Positions 30,632-39,696 of a stretch of DNA of 64,000 bases are shown one piece after another (within the stretch, counting starts at the first letter, position 1; every line of letters starts with the position of its first letter). Source of the stretch: JANYLB01 sp963837715 (GTDB taxonomy: Bacteria > Actinomycetota > Acidimicrobiia > IMCC26256 > JANYLB01); NCBI GenBank assembly GCA_963837715.1, contig CAWIOF010000002.1, positions 1,116,001 to 1,180,000 of the forward strand. The letters run 5' to 3'. Made by a program: the position numbers and the translations under genes. The notes under the pieces were generated by a model. The model made no database searches. It was not told the DNA's origin and worked only from the letters and a program-made list of their open reading frames with translations.

Positions 30632-31192
30632 ATGGACGACACCGTGCTGCCGTCACGGGCAGCCCCACCCGCCACGGACGGCGAACGTCGCCGGACCGGA
30701 ACCCGTCGTCGACGGCACCCGGCCGCCGACGGGCGCGTGGTGTCGGCGCTCCTGAGCGTCGGATCCCTCTTCGGGCTGGTCGCGCTGCTCGCGGCCACCG
30801 CCCCCGCAACGACCGGGAGCGCAGGCGCGCAAGCCACCGGATCCGGAGGTTCCACGGCCACGGTCCCGTCCCGGATCACGGCGACGTCGACCACCGGTGT
30901 CCCGCCGGCCGCCGGCGCACCTCCACCCGGCACCGCCGTCGTTCCGGGCTCGCCCGGTGCCGTCGCCGCGCCGGCCGCTGCGGTCGCGCCGGGATCCGGA
31001 GTCACCGGACCCGTGAGTGTCGGGTCGTCGGGTGGGTCGACTGCCGAGCCCGCGGCGGCGTCGAGTCCGGCACCCGTCGCCGCTCCCGTGGCCCCCGCAC
31101 CCGCACCCGTGGCCGAGCCGCCCGCGCCACCGCCGGCGCCCGCTCCGGAGCCTGCCCCGCCACCGGTCTGTGAGACCGGTGGAAGCTGTTGA
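30632..31192 (+). CDS. Ala/Pro-rich membrane-anchored extracytoplasmic protein
   Basis: A 186-residue protein from ATG 30632. A basic cytoplasmic head (RRRTGTRRRRH), one membrane segment (about residues 36-56) and a long low-complexity tail of Ala, Pro, Gly, Ser and Thr ending PPPVCETGGSC with two cysteines. The tail reads as a wall-spanning linker. Its stop overlaps the TTG start of apbE, so it belongs to that operon. No FMN-attachment motif is visible. Function unknown. Confidence 0.6.
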   Translation: MDDTVLPSRAAPPATDGERRRTGTRRRRHPAADGRVVSALLSVGSLFGLVALLAATAPATTGSAGAQATGSGGSTATVPSRITATSTTGVPPAAGAPPPGTAVVPGSPGAVAAPAAAVAPGSGVTGPVSVGSSGGSTAEPAAASSPAPVAAPVAPAPAPVAEPPAPPPAPAPEPAPPPVCETGGSC

Positions 31193-32176
31193 CGTCGACG
31201 ATCACGCCTTCGCCTGCTCCGACCGTTGCCGCCCGCGCGGCGCCGGCGGGTCCGAACGACGCCTGGGTGCACGTCGCGTTTCGGGCCCTTGGCACGGGCG
31301 TCCGGGTCACGGTCCTCGCCGCGACGGAGTCGGAAGCCGACGGCCTGACCGACCTCGCGGGCCCGCTCCTCGAACACCTCGAGTCGCGCTGGAGTCGCTT
31401 CCGGCCAGGAAGCGAGCTGAGCCGGCTCAATGCCGCCGCGGGCGCGCCGGTGCTGGTCTCCGACGACACCTTCGACGCGATCGCCCATGCCGTCGAAGCC
31501 TGGCGCGCGACCAACGGTCGATTCGATCCCACCGTGCTCCCATCCCTCATCGCACTCGGCTACGACCGCGACTTCCGGGCCGTGCCCTCCGACGGTCCTG
31601 CAACGACCGTCGTGGTACCCGCGTGGCTGCGCCGACATCGTCGTCGATCCGCTCGTGCGCTCGATCACGCTGCCGGCCGACGTTGCACTCGATCTCGGTG
31701 GCATCGGCAAGGGGCTCGCCGCCGACCGACTTGCCGCCGCCCTGATGGACGCCGGCGCGGTCGGGGTGTGCGTCGACCTCGGTGGCGACGTGCACGTCGC
31801 CGGCTCCGGTCCGCTCGGCGGGCCGTGGTCGATCGTCGTCAAGGACCCCTTCGGCACCGGCACCACCGGTGCGCTCTCGATCCGCGACGGGGCGGTCGCC
31901 ACCAGCACCCGCCTGGTGCGCTCCTGGCGCCGAGGTGGACGCCGGGTGCACCACCTCGTCGACCCCCGGACCGGCGACTGTGCCGAGACCGGACTCGCGT
32001 CGGTGACCGTCGTCGCCGGATCGACCGGCTGGGCCGAGGTCCTGGCCAAGGCGGCGTTCATCGCGGGAGCGGCCGACGGAGCGACGCTCCTCGCCGAGGC
32101 CGGCGTGACCGGGCTCTTCGTGCACGACGACGGACGCGTCACCGACCTCCCCGGCCTCGATCCGTTCCGCCCGTGA
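31189..32176 (+). CDS. apbE: FAD:protein FMN transferase (ApbE family), one frameshift
   Basis: Starts at TTG 31189, overlapping the previous stop. Segments typical of ApbE: FRALGTGVRVTV, HLESRWSRFRPGSELSRLNAAAG, NGRFDPTVL, LDLGGIGKGLAADRLA, VDLGGDVHVAG, STRLVRSWRRGGRRVHHLVDPRTG. ApbE attaches FMN through a phosphoester bond to Thr or Ser of extracytoplasmic redox proteins. Deleting one base near 31623 joins both halves (PAGCADIVVDP) into about 328 residues. No FMN-binding target domain is seen nearby; the downstream heme-membrane protein is the likely redox partner. Confidence 0.85.
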
Positions 32177-32201
32177 CGGGTCGAGCTGTGAGGGACGCCC
32201 G

Positions 32202-32762
32202 GTGACCCAGCACCTCTGGTGGTACACGGTCCGCGCCAGTGGCTTCGTCGCGTGGGCGCTCGTGGTCGCGTCGGTCCTCTGGGGTCTGTTGCTCTCGGCC
32301 CGGGCGACCCGCAAGCCGAGTCCGGCCTGGGTACGCGACCTGCACCGGTTCCTCGGGGGCATCGGGTGCCTGTTCGTGCTGCTGCACGTCGGCGCGCTCT
32401 TCGCCGACACCTACGTCGGCTGGACGTTCGCCGACGTGCTCGTCCCCTACGCCACCGGGTGGCGTCCGGGTGCCGTCGCGCTCGGAATCGTGGCGATGTA
32501 CCTGCTCTTCGCCGTCGAGGTGACGTCGCTCGCCATGCGGCACATCCCCCGCCGGGCGTGGCACGCGGTCCACCTGCTGTCGTTCGTCGTGTTCGCCGCG
32601 GTCACTGCCCACGCGCTGGTCGCAGGCACCGACGGTGGTGCCGAAGCGACGCAGTGGTTCGCGATCGTGACGTCGGCGATGGCGCTGATCCTGGTGTCGG
32701 TCCGAGTCGGTTCGCTCGTGCGGCGCCGGCGACGACCGGCCACAACCGGTGTCGCGACCCGC
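32202..32762 (+). CDS. Ferric reductase-like transmembrane heme protein; 3' end unresolved
   Basis: From GTG 32202, 25 nt after apbE. Five hydrophobic segments with paired histidines (RDLHRFLGG, FVLLHVGALF, RRAWHAVHLLSF, VTAHALVAG) placed to bind b-type hemes across the membrane, as in ferric-reductase-like (FRD) domains. The expected stop before the convergent aquaporin gene is missing: the frame stays open to 33170 through antisense DNA, so a base error or lost stop near 32740 is likely. The reported end is therefore nominal. Confidence 0.7.
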
Positions 32763-33500
32763 TCAGGCGTCGTCGGCCGGGACGAGCACCTTCCAGATCA
32801 CGCCACCGACGATGCCGCCGATCAGCGGGAACACGATGAACGCCCACAGCTGCTCGAGCGCCCAGCCGCCCTGGAAGATGGCGGTCGCGACGCTTCGGGC
32901 CGGGTTCACCGAGGTGTTGTCGACCGGGATGCTCACGAGGTGCACCAGCGTCAGCATGAGCCCGACGGCGAGACCAGTGAACCCGACGGGCATCGACTTG
33001 CGACTCGTGCTCACGACGACGAGCACGAAGAGGGCGGTCAGCACGATCTCGGTGACGGCCATCGCGCCGAAGTTGTAGCCGCTCTTGGTGATGACGAGGC
33101 GTCCGGCCCGGGCGGTGACCGCAGCGGGCGAGTGGTCGCCCCAACCGTTGGAAGCGAAACCCGAGTCTGAGGCGCTGAAGCCGGAGAGTCCGCTCGCGAT
33201 GACGAAGATCACCGCGGCACCGAAGATGCCACCGAGGATCTGGCCGCCGAGGTACCACGGGACGTCGCCGCTCTTCGTCTTGCCGACCACCCACAGCCCG
33301 AAGGTCACCGCGGGATTGATGTGGCAGCCGGAGATGCTGCCGATGAGGTAGGCCGCGCACAGGAGGCTGAAGCCGAACGCGAGGGCGATGCCCAGGTACC
33401 CGATCTTGTCGCCGGCGAGGATCGCCGCCCCCGGACCACCGATCACCAGGATCGCGGTTCCGATGAACTCGGCGACCCCGAGTCGCACCTTCTCGTTCAT
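32763..33500 (-). CDS. Aquaporin/MIP family channel
   Basis: A 245-residue six-helix protein from ATG 33500. Both NPA half-helix motifs are intact (SGCHINPAVTFG and NTSVNPARSVA). The conserved Arg follows the second NPA, as needed for the selectivity filter. The pore composition suggests a water channel (AqpZ-like) more than a glycerol facilitator, but this is not certain. A candidate promoter lies about 55-85 nt upstream. Confidence 0.9.
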   Translation of the reverse strand: MNEKVRLGVAEFIGTAILVIGGPGAAILAGDKIGYLGIALAFGFSLLCAAYLIGSISGCHINPAVTFGLWVVGKTKSGDVPWYLGGQILGGIFGAAVIFVIASGLSGFSASDSGFASNGWGDHSPAAVTARAGRLVITKSGYNFGAMAVTEIVLTALFVLVVVSTSRKSMPVGFTGLAVGLMLTLVHLVSIPVDNTSVNPARSVATAIFQGGWALEQLWAFIVFPLIGGIVGGVIWKVLVPADDA

Positions 33501-33555
33501 GAGCACACACCTCGCCCTCGAGGAATCGCGTGGCACGGGTTCGTGCCGCCGAGGC

Positions 33556-33584
33556 AGGTTACGGACCTTTGTGGTGCGTTACAA
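33556..33584 (-). promoter_or_regulatory. Candidate promoter of the aquaporin gene
   Basis: On the minus strand TTGTAA (33584-33579) and TAACCT (33561-33556) are 17 nt apart, in a locally AT-rich part of the 116-bp gap before the aquaporin start. Confidence 0.35.
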
Positions 33585-33616
33585 CGACCCGGCGGTCCGG
33601 CCACGCTGCGCGCGCG

Positions 33617-34907
33617 TCATCCGAGCCGTTCCGCCGCCTCCTCGAGACGGGGACGGAAGTCGGGATGGGCGATCGCGGCCAACGCCCGGCCCCGCTCCCG
33701 CACGGTGCGACCGCGCAGCTCGGCGACGCCGAACTCGGTGATCACCACGTCGAGCTGGTGGCGCGGGAGTGGTGACCGTCGCGTCCGGGGGGAGCTGCAC
33801 GTCGATTCGGGAGACCGCCTCACCCTGCACCGTGGCCACCGACGGGAGGCAGAGCAGCGAACGATCTTCGAGCTCGTAACCGGAGACGGCGACGAAGTCT
33901 TCGTGCCCGCCGATCCCGGAGTACTGACGGCCGTGGATGGCGTCGGCGGCGGCCTGACCCCACAGGTCGACGGCGAGCGCGCCGTTGATGGTGACGACGT
34001 CGTGGTTCGACGCGATCGTGTGCGGTGAGTTCACGACGTCGACCGGCAGGAAGCGCACGTCCTCGTTGCCGTCGAGCCACCGGTAGAGCTCGGCGGTGCC
34101 GGCCGCGAACGTGGTGATCGAGACGCCCGGGAACACACCCTTGCGGAGGTTCGTGACCTTGCCGGCCCGGTGCAGCTGCATCAGTCCGGTGGTGAACATC
34201 TCCGAGTGGATCCCGTAGTCGCCGCCCGATTCCGCCGCGAGCAACCCGACCACGGTCGAGGGGATCCCTCCGATGCCGGTCTGCAGCGTGCAGCCATCGG
34301 AGACGAAGGTCCGGGCGTGCCCCGCGATCGCGCGGTCGACCTCGGTGGGCTCCGCGTCTTCGAGCACGAGGACAGGCCGGTCACTCTCGACGAGCACGTC
34401 GACCTCGTCGACGTGCACCGAGTGCGGATACTCAGGAGGCAGGCCGAGGGTGCGTGGGCAGTTCGGGTTGGACTCGACGACCAGGATTCGGTCGGGGTCG
34501 GCCGCGGCCCGGTGCATCTCGCCGATCGTCGCGCCCGCGTGGAGCGAGAGGCTCATGTTGCCGTCGGAGTCGGGCGGGGCCGCCACCGTCGCCACGACCC
34601 GGGGCCGGAGCCGTTCGGCCACCGGGATGAACCGTCGGAAGTCGGCGGGGATGAACTCGACCGCGGCGCCGGAGTCGACGAGGAACCGCTCGGCCGGCCC
34701 GAAGAAGCCGCTGAGGTATCGGACGCCCTTCCGGGTGAACACCTCGTAGAGATCGCCGAGCAGCGCACCGAAGACGGTGAGCTCCTCCCAGTCGTCGCGG
34801 ACCCCGAGGGCGTGGAGGAAACCGGGGGGCTGGCCCGGCCCGAGCGGGATCCCGAGCGAGTCGCGGGTTCGGAGCATCGCGACGGCTGCTTCCATCGGGA
34901 CCCTCAT
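33617..34907 (-). CDS. Acetyl-CoA hydrolase/transferase (Cat1/4-hydroxybutyrate CoA-transferase-like), one frameshift
   Basis: From ATG 34907 (MRVPMEAAVAML). CoA-transferase family I signatures: GATIGEMH, GIGGIPSTVVGLL, GIHSEMFTTGLMQLH and NGALAVDLWGQ, with the likely catalytic Glu in HSEMF. Deleting one base near 33765 restores PRHQLDVVITEFGVAELRGRTVRERGRALAAIAHPDFR and a stop at 33617, about 430 residues. It moves CoA between acetyl-CoA and another carboxylate or hydrolyses it. Substrate not determinable. Confidence 0.85.
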
Positions 34908-35018
34908 GCGCAGGACCCTACCGGGCGGGTTCGCGTCCCGAGGTCCCGCAGGTGGCATCGAAACCGGTCAAGCCGGCGTCGGTCCCCGCCGATGAGGGGC
35001 TGAGCGTCGGTTCCGGAC

Positions 35019-35073
35019 GCCGCGCCACTCCAATGATCCGCCGGCTTCGGCCGGTGGGTCGGAGTGGTGCGGC
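35019..35073 (+). other. Two-tier stem-loop with UUCG tetraloop upstream of the Cys-rich Tat gene
   Basis: Outer arms 35019-35031 and 35061-35073 pair over 13 bp with one G-T position. The inner arms 35038-35045 and 35050-35057 pair over 8 bp with one wobble, closed by c(TTCG)g, the most stable known tetraloop. It lies in the 211-bp divergent region, 46 nt before the ATG at 35119. It could be a 5'-UTR structure, a small RNA or a terminator; no known riboswitch was recognised. Confidence 0.5.
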
Positions 35074-35118
35074 TCCCAGAACCGATGGTCACGCCACACC
35101 TTCGATGCGCAGGGACCC

Positions 35119-35742
35119 ATGGACGATCAGGCACTGTCGAGACGAGCGTTCTTCGGTCGGGCGGCGGTCGTCGCGGCCGCGGCTGGGCTCGGCGTGGCGT
35201 TCACCGCATCGACTGCCGGAGCGGCCGACAAGCCGAGTCCGGCAGAGAAGGTCGACCCGGAGCCGGAGCCGGTGCCCGCGGCCGAGACCGCGCCCGCCGG
35301 GCCGGCACCCGCAGGCACGGTCGAGACGTTCGCGCTGGATCCAGTCGGCGGCGGGAGCTCGTGCCGGGGTGGAACCGGCAACGGGACGTGCGCCGCATGC
35401 GGGGCCTGCAAGAAGCACGCCGAGAACAAGATCTTCCGGACCAAGGAAGCCGCCGACAAGTACCGGGCCCACCCCGGGTGTCGGTGCGCGGTCACGACCG
35501 GCCAGGTCGTCGACACCGACGTCGCGGCGGCCGTGTTCGCCAAGGGCGACGTCGCCGACAAGCGCGACCCCGAGACCGGTGGCCTGCTCACCCCCGGCAG
35601 CGGCGTGACCGTGCCCGTGATGGCGGCGACCCTCCCCGTGCTCGCCGTGGGCGGGGGCGCACTCGGGTACTACCTCATGCGCCGCCACGACCGCACGGTC
35701 GCGGCCGCAACCGGCGACGTCGACAACGGCGACTGGCGCTGA
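35119..35742 (+). CDS. Tat-exported Cys-rich protein with C-terminal membrane anchor
   Basis: A 207-residue protein from ATG 35119 with CAGGGA upstream. Twin-arginine signal SRRAFFGRAAVVAAAAG, a Pro/Ala/Glu linker, then a compact module (about residues 87-125): SCRGG, CAACGACKKHAENK and RAHPGCRC, giving seven cysteines and three histidines. A hydrophobic segment (about 155-178) and a short basic tail (MRRHDR) follow, so the module would sit outside, tethered to the membrane. Tat export implies folding or cofactor loading before export. A metal- or disulfide-based role is likely; the specific function is unknown. Confidence 0.65.
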   Translation: MDDQALSRRAFFGRAAVVAAAAGLGVAFTASTAGAADKPSPAEKVDPEPEPVPAAETAPAGPAPAGTVETFALDPVGGGSSCRGGTGNGTCAACGACKKHAENKIFRTKEAADKYRAHPGCRCAVTTGQVVDTDVAAAVFAKGDVADKRDPETGGLLTPGSGVTVPVMAATLPVLAVGGGALGYYLMRRHDRTVAAATGDVDNGDWR

Positions 35743-35775
35743 TCGCCCGCCGGTTCCGCTCCTGGTGCTGAAGGT

Positions 35776-36468
35776 TCAGCCGAGGGTGGTGCGGAGGAAC
35801 TCGAGTGTCCGGAGCCACGCCTGGACCGACGCGTCGGGGTCGTAGGTCCCGAGCGCGTTCGTCTCGTTCGCGAACGCGTGACCCGTTCCGGGGTACATCG
35901 TGAACGACACGTCGTTGCCCATCTCGCGCAATCGCGCTTCGAGGTCGAGCACGGCTGCCGCGGGGAAGAAGTCGTCGCCCTCGGCAAAGTGGCCGAGCAC
36001 CGGCGCGCTGAGCCCCGACCAGTCGGGCTCGGAGTCGCCGAGCGGCGCGCCGTAGAACGGGACGGCCGCGCCGATGCGGACTCCCTCCCGAGCGGCGAGC
36101 ACCAACGTGAGCATGCCGCCCATGCAGAACCCGACCACCCCGACCTGCTCTCCCTCGACCGCTTCGTGACCGAGCAGGAAGTCGATCGCGGCCGACATGT
36201 CGCGCGCCGCCCGGTCGAGCGGGAGCGTGTTCATGAGCTCGGCCGCCTTGTCCATCTCCGTGTGCTCGGCGATGTCGCCGTGGTAGAGGTCGGGCGCGAG
36301 TGCGACGAAGCCCTCGGTCGCGAGCCGGTCGCACACGCCTTCGATCTGGGGAACCAGTCCCCACCACTCCTGGACCACGAGGACGCCAGGGCCGGAGCCG
36401 CCGGGCGGCACCGCCAGGTACCCCCGTGCGGACTCGCCCTCGGCCGTGAACTCGACGTGTGCTCCCAT
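35776..36468 (-). CDS. Dienelactone hydrolase family protein
   Basis: A 230-residue alpha/beta hydrolase from ATG 36468. Catalytic Cys in GFCMGG, acid in EGDDFFP and base in PGTGHAF, plus the QEWWGL motif near the N-terminus that positions the Cys in dienelactone hydrolases. This family hydrolyses lactone intermediates of chlorocatechol-like degradation but includes many other esterases. No aromatic-degradation cluster surrounds it, so the specific role is uncertain. Confidence 0.85.
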   Translation of the reverse strand: MGAHVEFTAEGESARGYLAVPPGGSGPGVLVVQEWWGLVPQIEGVCDRLATEGFVALAPDLYHGDIAEHTEMDKAAELMNTLPLDRAARDMSAAIDFLLGHEAVEGEQVGVVGFCMGGMLTLVLAAREGVRIGAAVPFYGAPLGDSEPDWSGLSAPVLGHFAEGDDFFPAAAVLDLEARLREMGNDVSFTMYPGTGHAFANETNALGTYDPDASVQAWLRTLEFLRTTLG

Positions 36469-36521
36469 GGCGCGGACAGTACCCATTGCGGCCGGTGCCC
36501 GCGCGGTCGGCCCGGTTCGGG

Positions 36522-37395
36522 TCAGGCGCGGGTGACCACGGCGTCGGCGAAGCGACGGAGCAGATCGATCTTCTCGGCGAGCGGTTGCGTGTCGGGTTCG
36601 CGGATGTACGGGTAGCGGAAGCCGACGACCACGTCGGTGACCCCGGTCTCCTCGAGGCGTCTCACCCCGTCGAGCGTGAACGCGTCGAGCGACACCACGT
36701 GCACCTCGAACGGTTCGTGGGCGCGCCCGGCCTCGGCCCGGTAGCCGTCGAGCTTCGCGAGGAGCACCGCGAGCTCCTCGCCTGCGCCGCCGGCATGGAT
36801 CCATCCGTCGCCGAGGCGTGCCGCGCGCCGGAGCGCGGGATCGGAGTGCCCGCCCACCAGGATCGGGATCGGTTCGGTCGGGGTCGGGCAGATCTTCATC
36901 CGGGCGACGTCGATCAGGTCGCCGTGGTGCTCGAACCACCCCCCGGCGCAGAGGCCCCGCACGACGGCGATCACCTCGTCGAGCCGCTTCCCCCGGGCCG
37001 CCCACGGTTGGCCGAGCGCGGTGAAGTCTTCCGGCCACGGGCTGATCCCCAGGCCGAGGCGCAGCCGGTTCTCCGCGAGCACCGCCACGCTCGCGGCCTG
37101 CTTCGCGAGGAGCACGGGAGGCCGCACCGGGGCCTTGATCACGAAGGTCGTGAACCGCAGGCGCGGGGTGAGTGCGGCGAGGTACGGGATCAACGAGAAG
37201 GGCTCGATGACGGGCTTGTCCTCGATGAAGCCGCGATCGCCGTCGGTCGTGTAGGGGTAGGTCGTGTCGGACTCGGCCGGGAACATGATGCTGTCGGGGA
37301 TGGCGATCGAGTCGTATCCGGCGTCGTCGGCCGCTTGCGCCAACGGTCCCGAGGAACATCGGATCGCAGAAGGCCTCGGCATAGGTGAATCGCAT
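36522..37395 (-). CDS. LLM-class F420-dependent oxidoreductase (one frameshift)
   Basis: From ATG 37395 (MRFTYAEAFCDPMFLG). Deleting one base near 37349 joins it to PLAQAADDAGYDSIAIPDSIMFPAESDTTYPY. Luciferase-like TIM barrel features: RLRFTTFVIKAPVRPPVLLAKQAASVAVLAENRLRLGLGISPWPEDF and PIPILVGGHSDPALRRAARLGDGWI, typical of F420-using reductases. About 290 residues. Downstream of dispersed palindrome copy D in the divergent gap with the sigma-factor gene. Confidence 0.82.
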
Positions 37396-37434
37396 GCCCG
37401 CACGTTACGACGCCCGCTCGACCGCCCGAGATCC

Positions 37435-37488
37435 CCGAGTTCGTGCGCGTTCGGCACGCATGCGACCAGAACGCGCCGAACTCGGCGG
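37435..37488. repeat. Palindromic intergenic element, copy D
   Basis: Left half 37435-37459 (CCGAGTTCGTGCGCGTTCGG plus CACGC) and right half 37463-37488, containing GACCAGAACGCGCCGAACTC. This copy sits between divergent genes, so it is not a terminator of either; it is 40 nt upstream of the LLM start and 73 nt upstream of the sigma-factor start. Confidence 0.6.
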
Positions 37489-37560
37489 CAATTCGGCGGG
37501 ATCGGGGCGGATTTCAGCATCGGGGCGTCGGAGTCGCCGGAGCTGGGACGATGGAGGGGC

Positions 37561-38096
37561 GTGGGGAGAGACGAAGACCGCATCCCGATCCCGGACCAGG
37601 GGCCGATCCTCCTCGCGCTCGTACGACCGCGCGCTGCCCGAGGTCTTCGGGTACCTGCTCCCCCGCTGCGGCAGCACCTCGGTGGCCGAGGACCTCACGT
37701 CGGAGACGTTCCTCGCCGCAGTCGCCGCGGTTCGGAACCGCACCGTGCCCAAGCTCACCACGGCGTGGCTCGTGGGCGTCGCCCGGCACAAGCTCGTCGA
37801 CCACTGGCGGAGTCAGGAACGTGAGTCGCGGCGGCTGCAGGCCGTGGCCGACGACACCATCACCGTCGACGATCCGTGGGATGCCCGCCTCGACCGCGGT
37901 CGGGCGCACGAGGTCCTCGCTGAGCTCGGCGCCCATCACCGGGCCGCGCTCGACGCTCCGGTACCTCGACGGACTCCCGGTTCCCGAAGTCGCCGAATGT
38001 CTCGATCGAACCGTGCACGCGACCGAGACCCTGCTCGTGCGGGCCCGACGAGCGTTCCGTCACGTCTACGAAGCAGGGAGGGACGATGGCCGCTGA
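37561..38096 (+). CDS. ECF-type RNA polymerase sigma factor (frameshifted)
   Basis: From GTG 37561 (MGRDEDRIPIPDQGPILLAL). Deleting one base at 37621 joins YDRALPEVFGYLLPRCGSTSVAEDLTSETFLAA (sigma region 2), and another near 37952 joins LTLRYLDGLPVPEVAECLDRTVHATETLLVRARRAF (region 4 helix-turn-helix). About 177 residues, the usual ECF length. Its end overlaps the start of the VOC gene by 11 nt, so the two are translated together. No classical anti-sigma gene is adjacent. Confidence 0.82.
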
Positions 38097-39108
38097 CAGT
38101 CCGACCGACCCGCTGGAGTCCCTCCGCCAGCCCATCGTCGCGATCGCGCCCCGCGCCGCGTTCACCACGGTCCTGCGACACCGACTCGAGGAGGCCCTCG
38201 GCATGAGCTCGTCCACCGTCAACGACACTGGGTCGGCGTCTGACGCCGTCGTCCCGGCGACACCGGCCACGACCAGCGTGCTCGTCCCCTACCTCTGCGT
38301 CGACGGAGCCGACCGCGCCCTCGCGTTCTACGGGGCGGCATTCGGTGCGGTCGAGACGATCCGGATGGCGGAGCCGAGCGGTCGGATCGGCCACGCCGAG
38401 ATGACCATCGGTTCGGTCACGATCATGCTGTCCGACGAGTACCCCGACATCGACGTGGTCAGCCCGACCACACTCGGCGGAACGCCCGTCGCACTGCACC
38501 TCGAGGTCGGCGACGTCGACGTGGTCCACGCGCAGGCCGTCGCAGCCGGTGCGACGACGCTGCGGGAACCCGCCGACCAGTTCCACGGCAACCGCAACGC
38601 GGTGATCCGGGATCCGTTCGGGCACCGGTGGATGATCTCCACACCGGTCGAAGCCGTCGACACGGCGACGATGAGCGAGCGGGCGTCGGCCGACGGCTTC
38701 GAGACGACCACCGGAACGGAACGGGTCGCGGCCGACGCTGCACCCGGACCGATCGGCGAGCTCGGCTACTGGACGTTGGCCGTCGCCGACGTCGACCGCG
38801 CCGCGGCCTTCTACGGTGGCGTGCTCGGGTGGACCTTCGAGCCGGCCCAACCCGGCGACGGTGGTGATCACCGGTACCGGCACGTGTCGAACACGACGGT
38901 GCCCATGGGCGTGCACGACGACCCGGCCGCGGCCCCCCAGACCCTCTACTACCGGGTCGACGACCTCGCCGCGGCCACTGCTCGCGTCGCCGAGCTCGGG
39001 GGCGAGGTGCTCGAGGTCACCGACTACGCCTCGGGTGCCAACGCGCGCTGCCGCGACGACCAGGGCATCGAGTTCGACCTCTGGAAGCCCGCCCCCGACT
39101 ACGAGTAA
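38086..39108 (+). CDS. Tandem VOC-domain protein with sigma-linked N-terminal segment
   Basis: A 340-residue protein from ATG 38086. Residues 1-40 (DPLESLRQPIVAIAPRAAFTTVLRHRLEEAL) form a short helical segment of the type found on proteins encoded next to ECF sigma factors. Two vicinal-oxygen-chelate domains follow: VPYLCVDGADRALAFYGAAFGAVE to about 190, and LGYWTLAVADVDRAAAFYGGVLGWTFEPA to the end. The first half resembles PhnB-like proteins. Overlap with the sigma gene suggests that it senses or binds a ligand and modulates the sigma factor; this is inference. Confidence 0.78.
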   Translation: MAADSPTDPLESLRQPIVAIAPRAAFTTVLRHRLEEALGMSSSTVNDTGSASDAVVPATPATTSVLVPYLCVDGADRALAFYGAAFGAVETIRMAEPSGRIGHAEMTIGSVTIMLSDEYPDIDVVSPTTLGGTPVALHLEVGDVDVVHAQAVAAGATTLREPADQFHGNRNAVIRDPFGHRWMISTPVEAVDTATMSERASADGFETTTGTERVAADAAPGPIGELGYWTLAVADVDRAAAFYGGVLGWTFEPAQPGDGGDHRYRHVSNTTVPMGVHDDPAAAPQTLYYRVDDLAAATARVAELGGEVLEVTDYASGANARCRDDQGIEFDLWKPAPDYE

Positions 39109-39201
39109 TCCGCGCCGAGCGCACGGGGCCTGCACCGTGAGTCCCGGAAGCCGGGACCCACCGTGCAGACCCGGCGGATTGCGTACCAGACTGGTGCGGT
39201 C

Positions 39202-39696
39202 ATGTCGCTCGACGGGTCCACTCCTCCCGGGAACGCCGGCCGACGCAGGATCATCGCGGCGACCGTCGTGCTGCTCGTGGTGGGATCCGCGCTCATCGGA
39301 TGGTGGGCGTGGCACACCACCTCCGCTGAGCACCACACGTCCGACGTCGCCGACCGGCACCGGAAGTCCACCCGGCGCGACATCCGGAGTCTCGAGGCCC
39401 GCCGCACCTCCACCCTGCGCACGATCGCCGCGCTCGAGGGAGACCTCCGCGCCCGCACTACCGACCGCGACGCGCTGGCCGGCTCGTTGTTCGTCGTCAC
39501 CGGACAGCTGAACGAAGCCAAGGACGCGCTGAGCCGAGAGACGTCGGGCCTGCAAGCCCTCGAGACCCGGGTCGGCTCGCTCCAGAGCTGCCTCCAGGGA
39601 GTCGAGGGCGCGCTGAACGCGCTGTCGATCGGAGACACCACCACCGCCCTGACCCGCCTGCGCTCGGTCGGCACCGCGTGCGACGCCGCCGGATGA
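39202..39696 (+). CDS. Membrane-anchored coiled-coil stalk protein
   Basis: A 164-residue protein from ATG 39202 (GTG 39163 is an alternative). One membrane segment (about residues 15-38), then a coiled coil (about 55-125, EARRTSTLRTIAALEGDLRARTTDRD), ending LQSCLQGVEGALNALSIGDTTTALTRLRSVGTACDAAG. It is the same architecture, up to that point, as the first ~150 residues of the next protein, with which it overlaps (ATGA). A tandem duplicate lacking the catalytic-type domain. Role unknown. Confidence 0.6.
   Translation: MSLDGSTPPGNAGRRRIIAATVVLLVVGSALIGWWAWHTTSAEHHTSDVADRHRKSTRRDIRSLEARRTSTLRTIAALEGDLRARTTDRDALAGSLFVVTGQLNEAKDALSRETSGLQALETRVGSLQSCLQGVEGALNALSIGDTTTALTRLRSVGTACDAAG

Noticed and set aside
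35119..35742. Phage minor head protein, from the HPGCRC motif
   Set aside because: The protein has a Tat signal and a C-terminal membrane segment, and no phage genes are near. The motif is a chance resemblance in a Cys-rich module.
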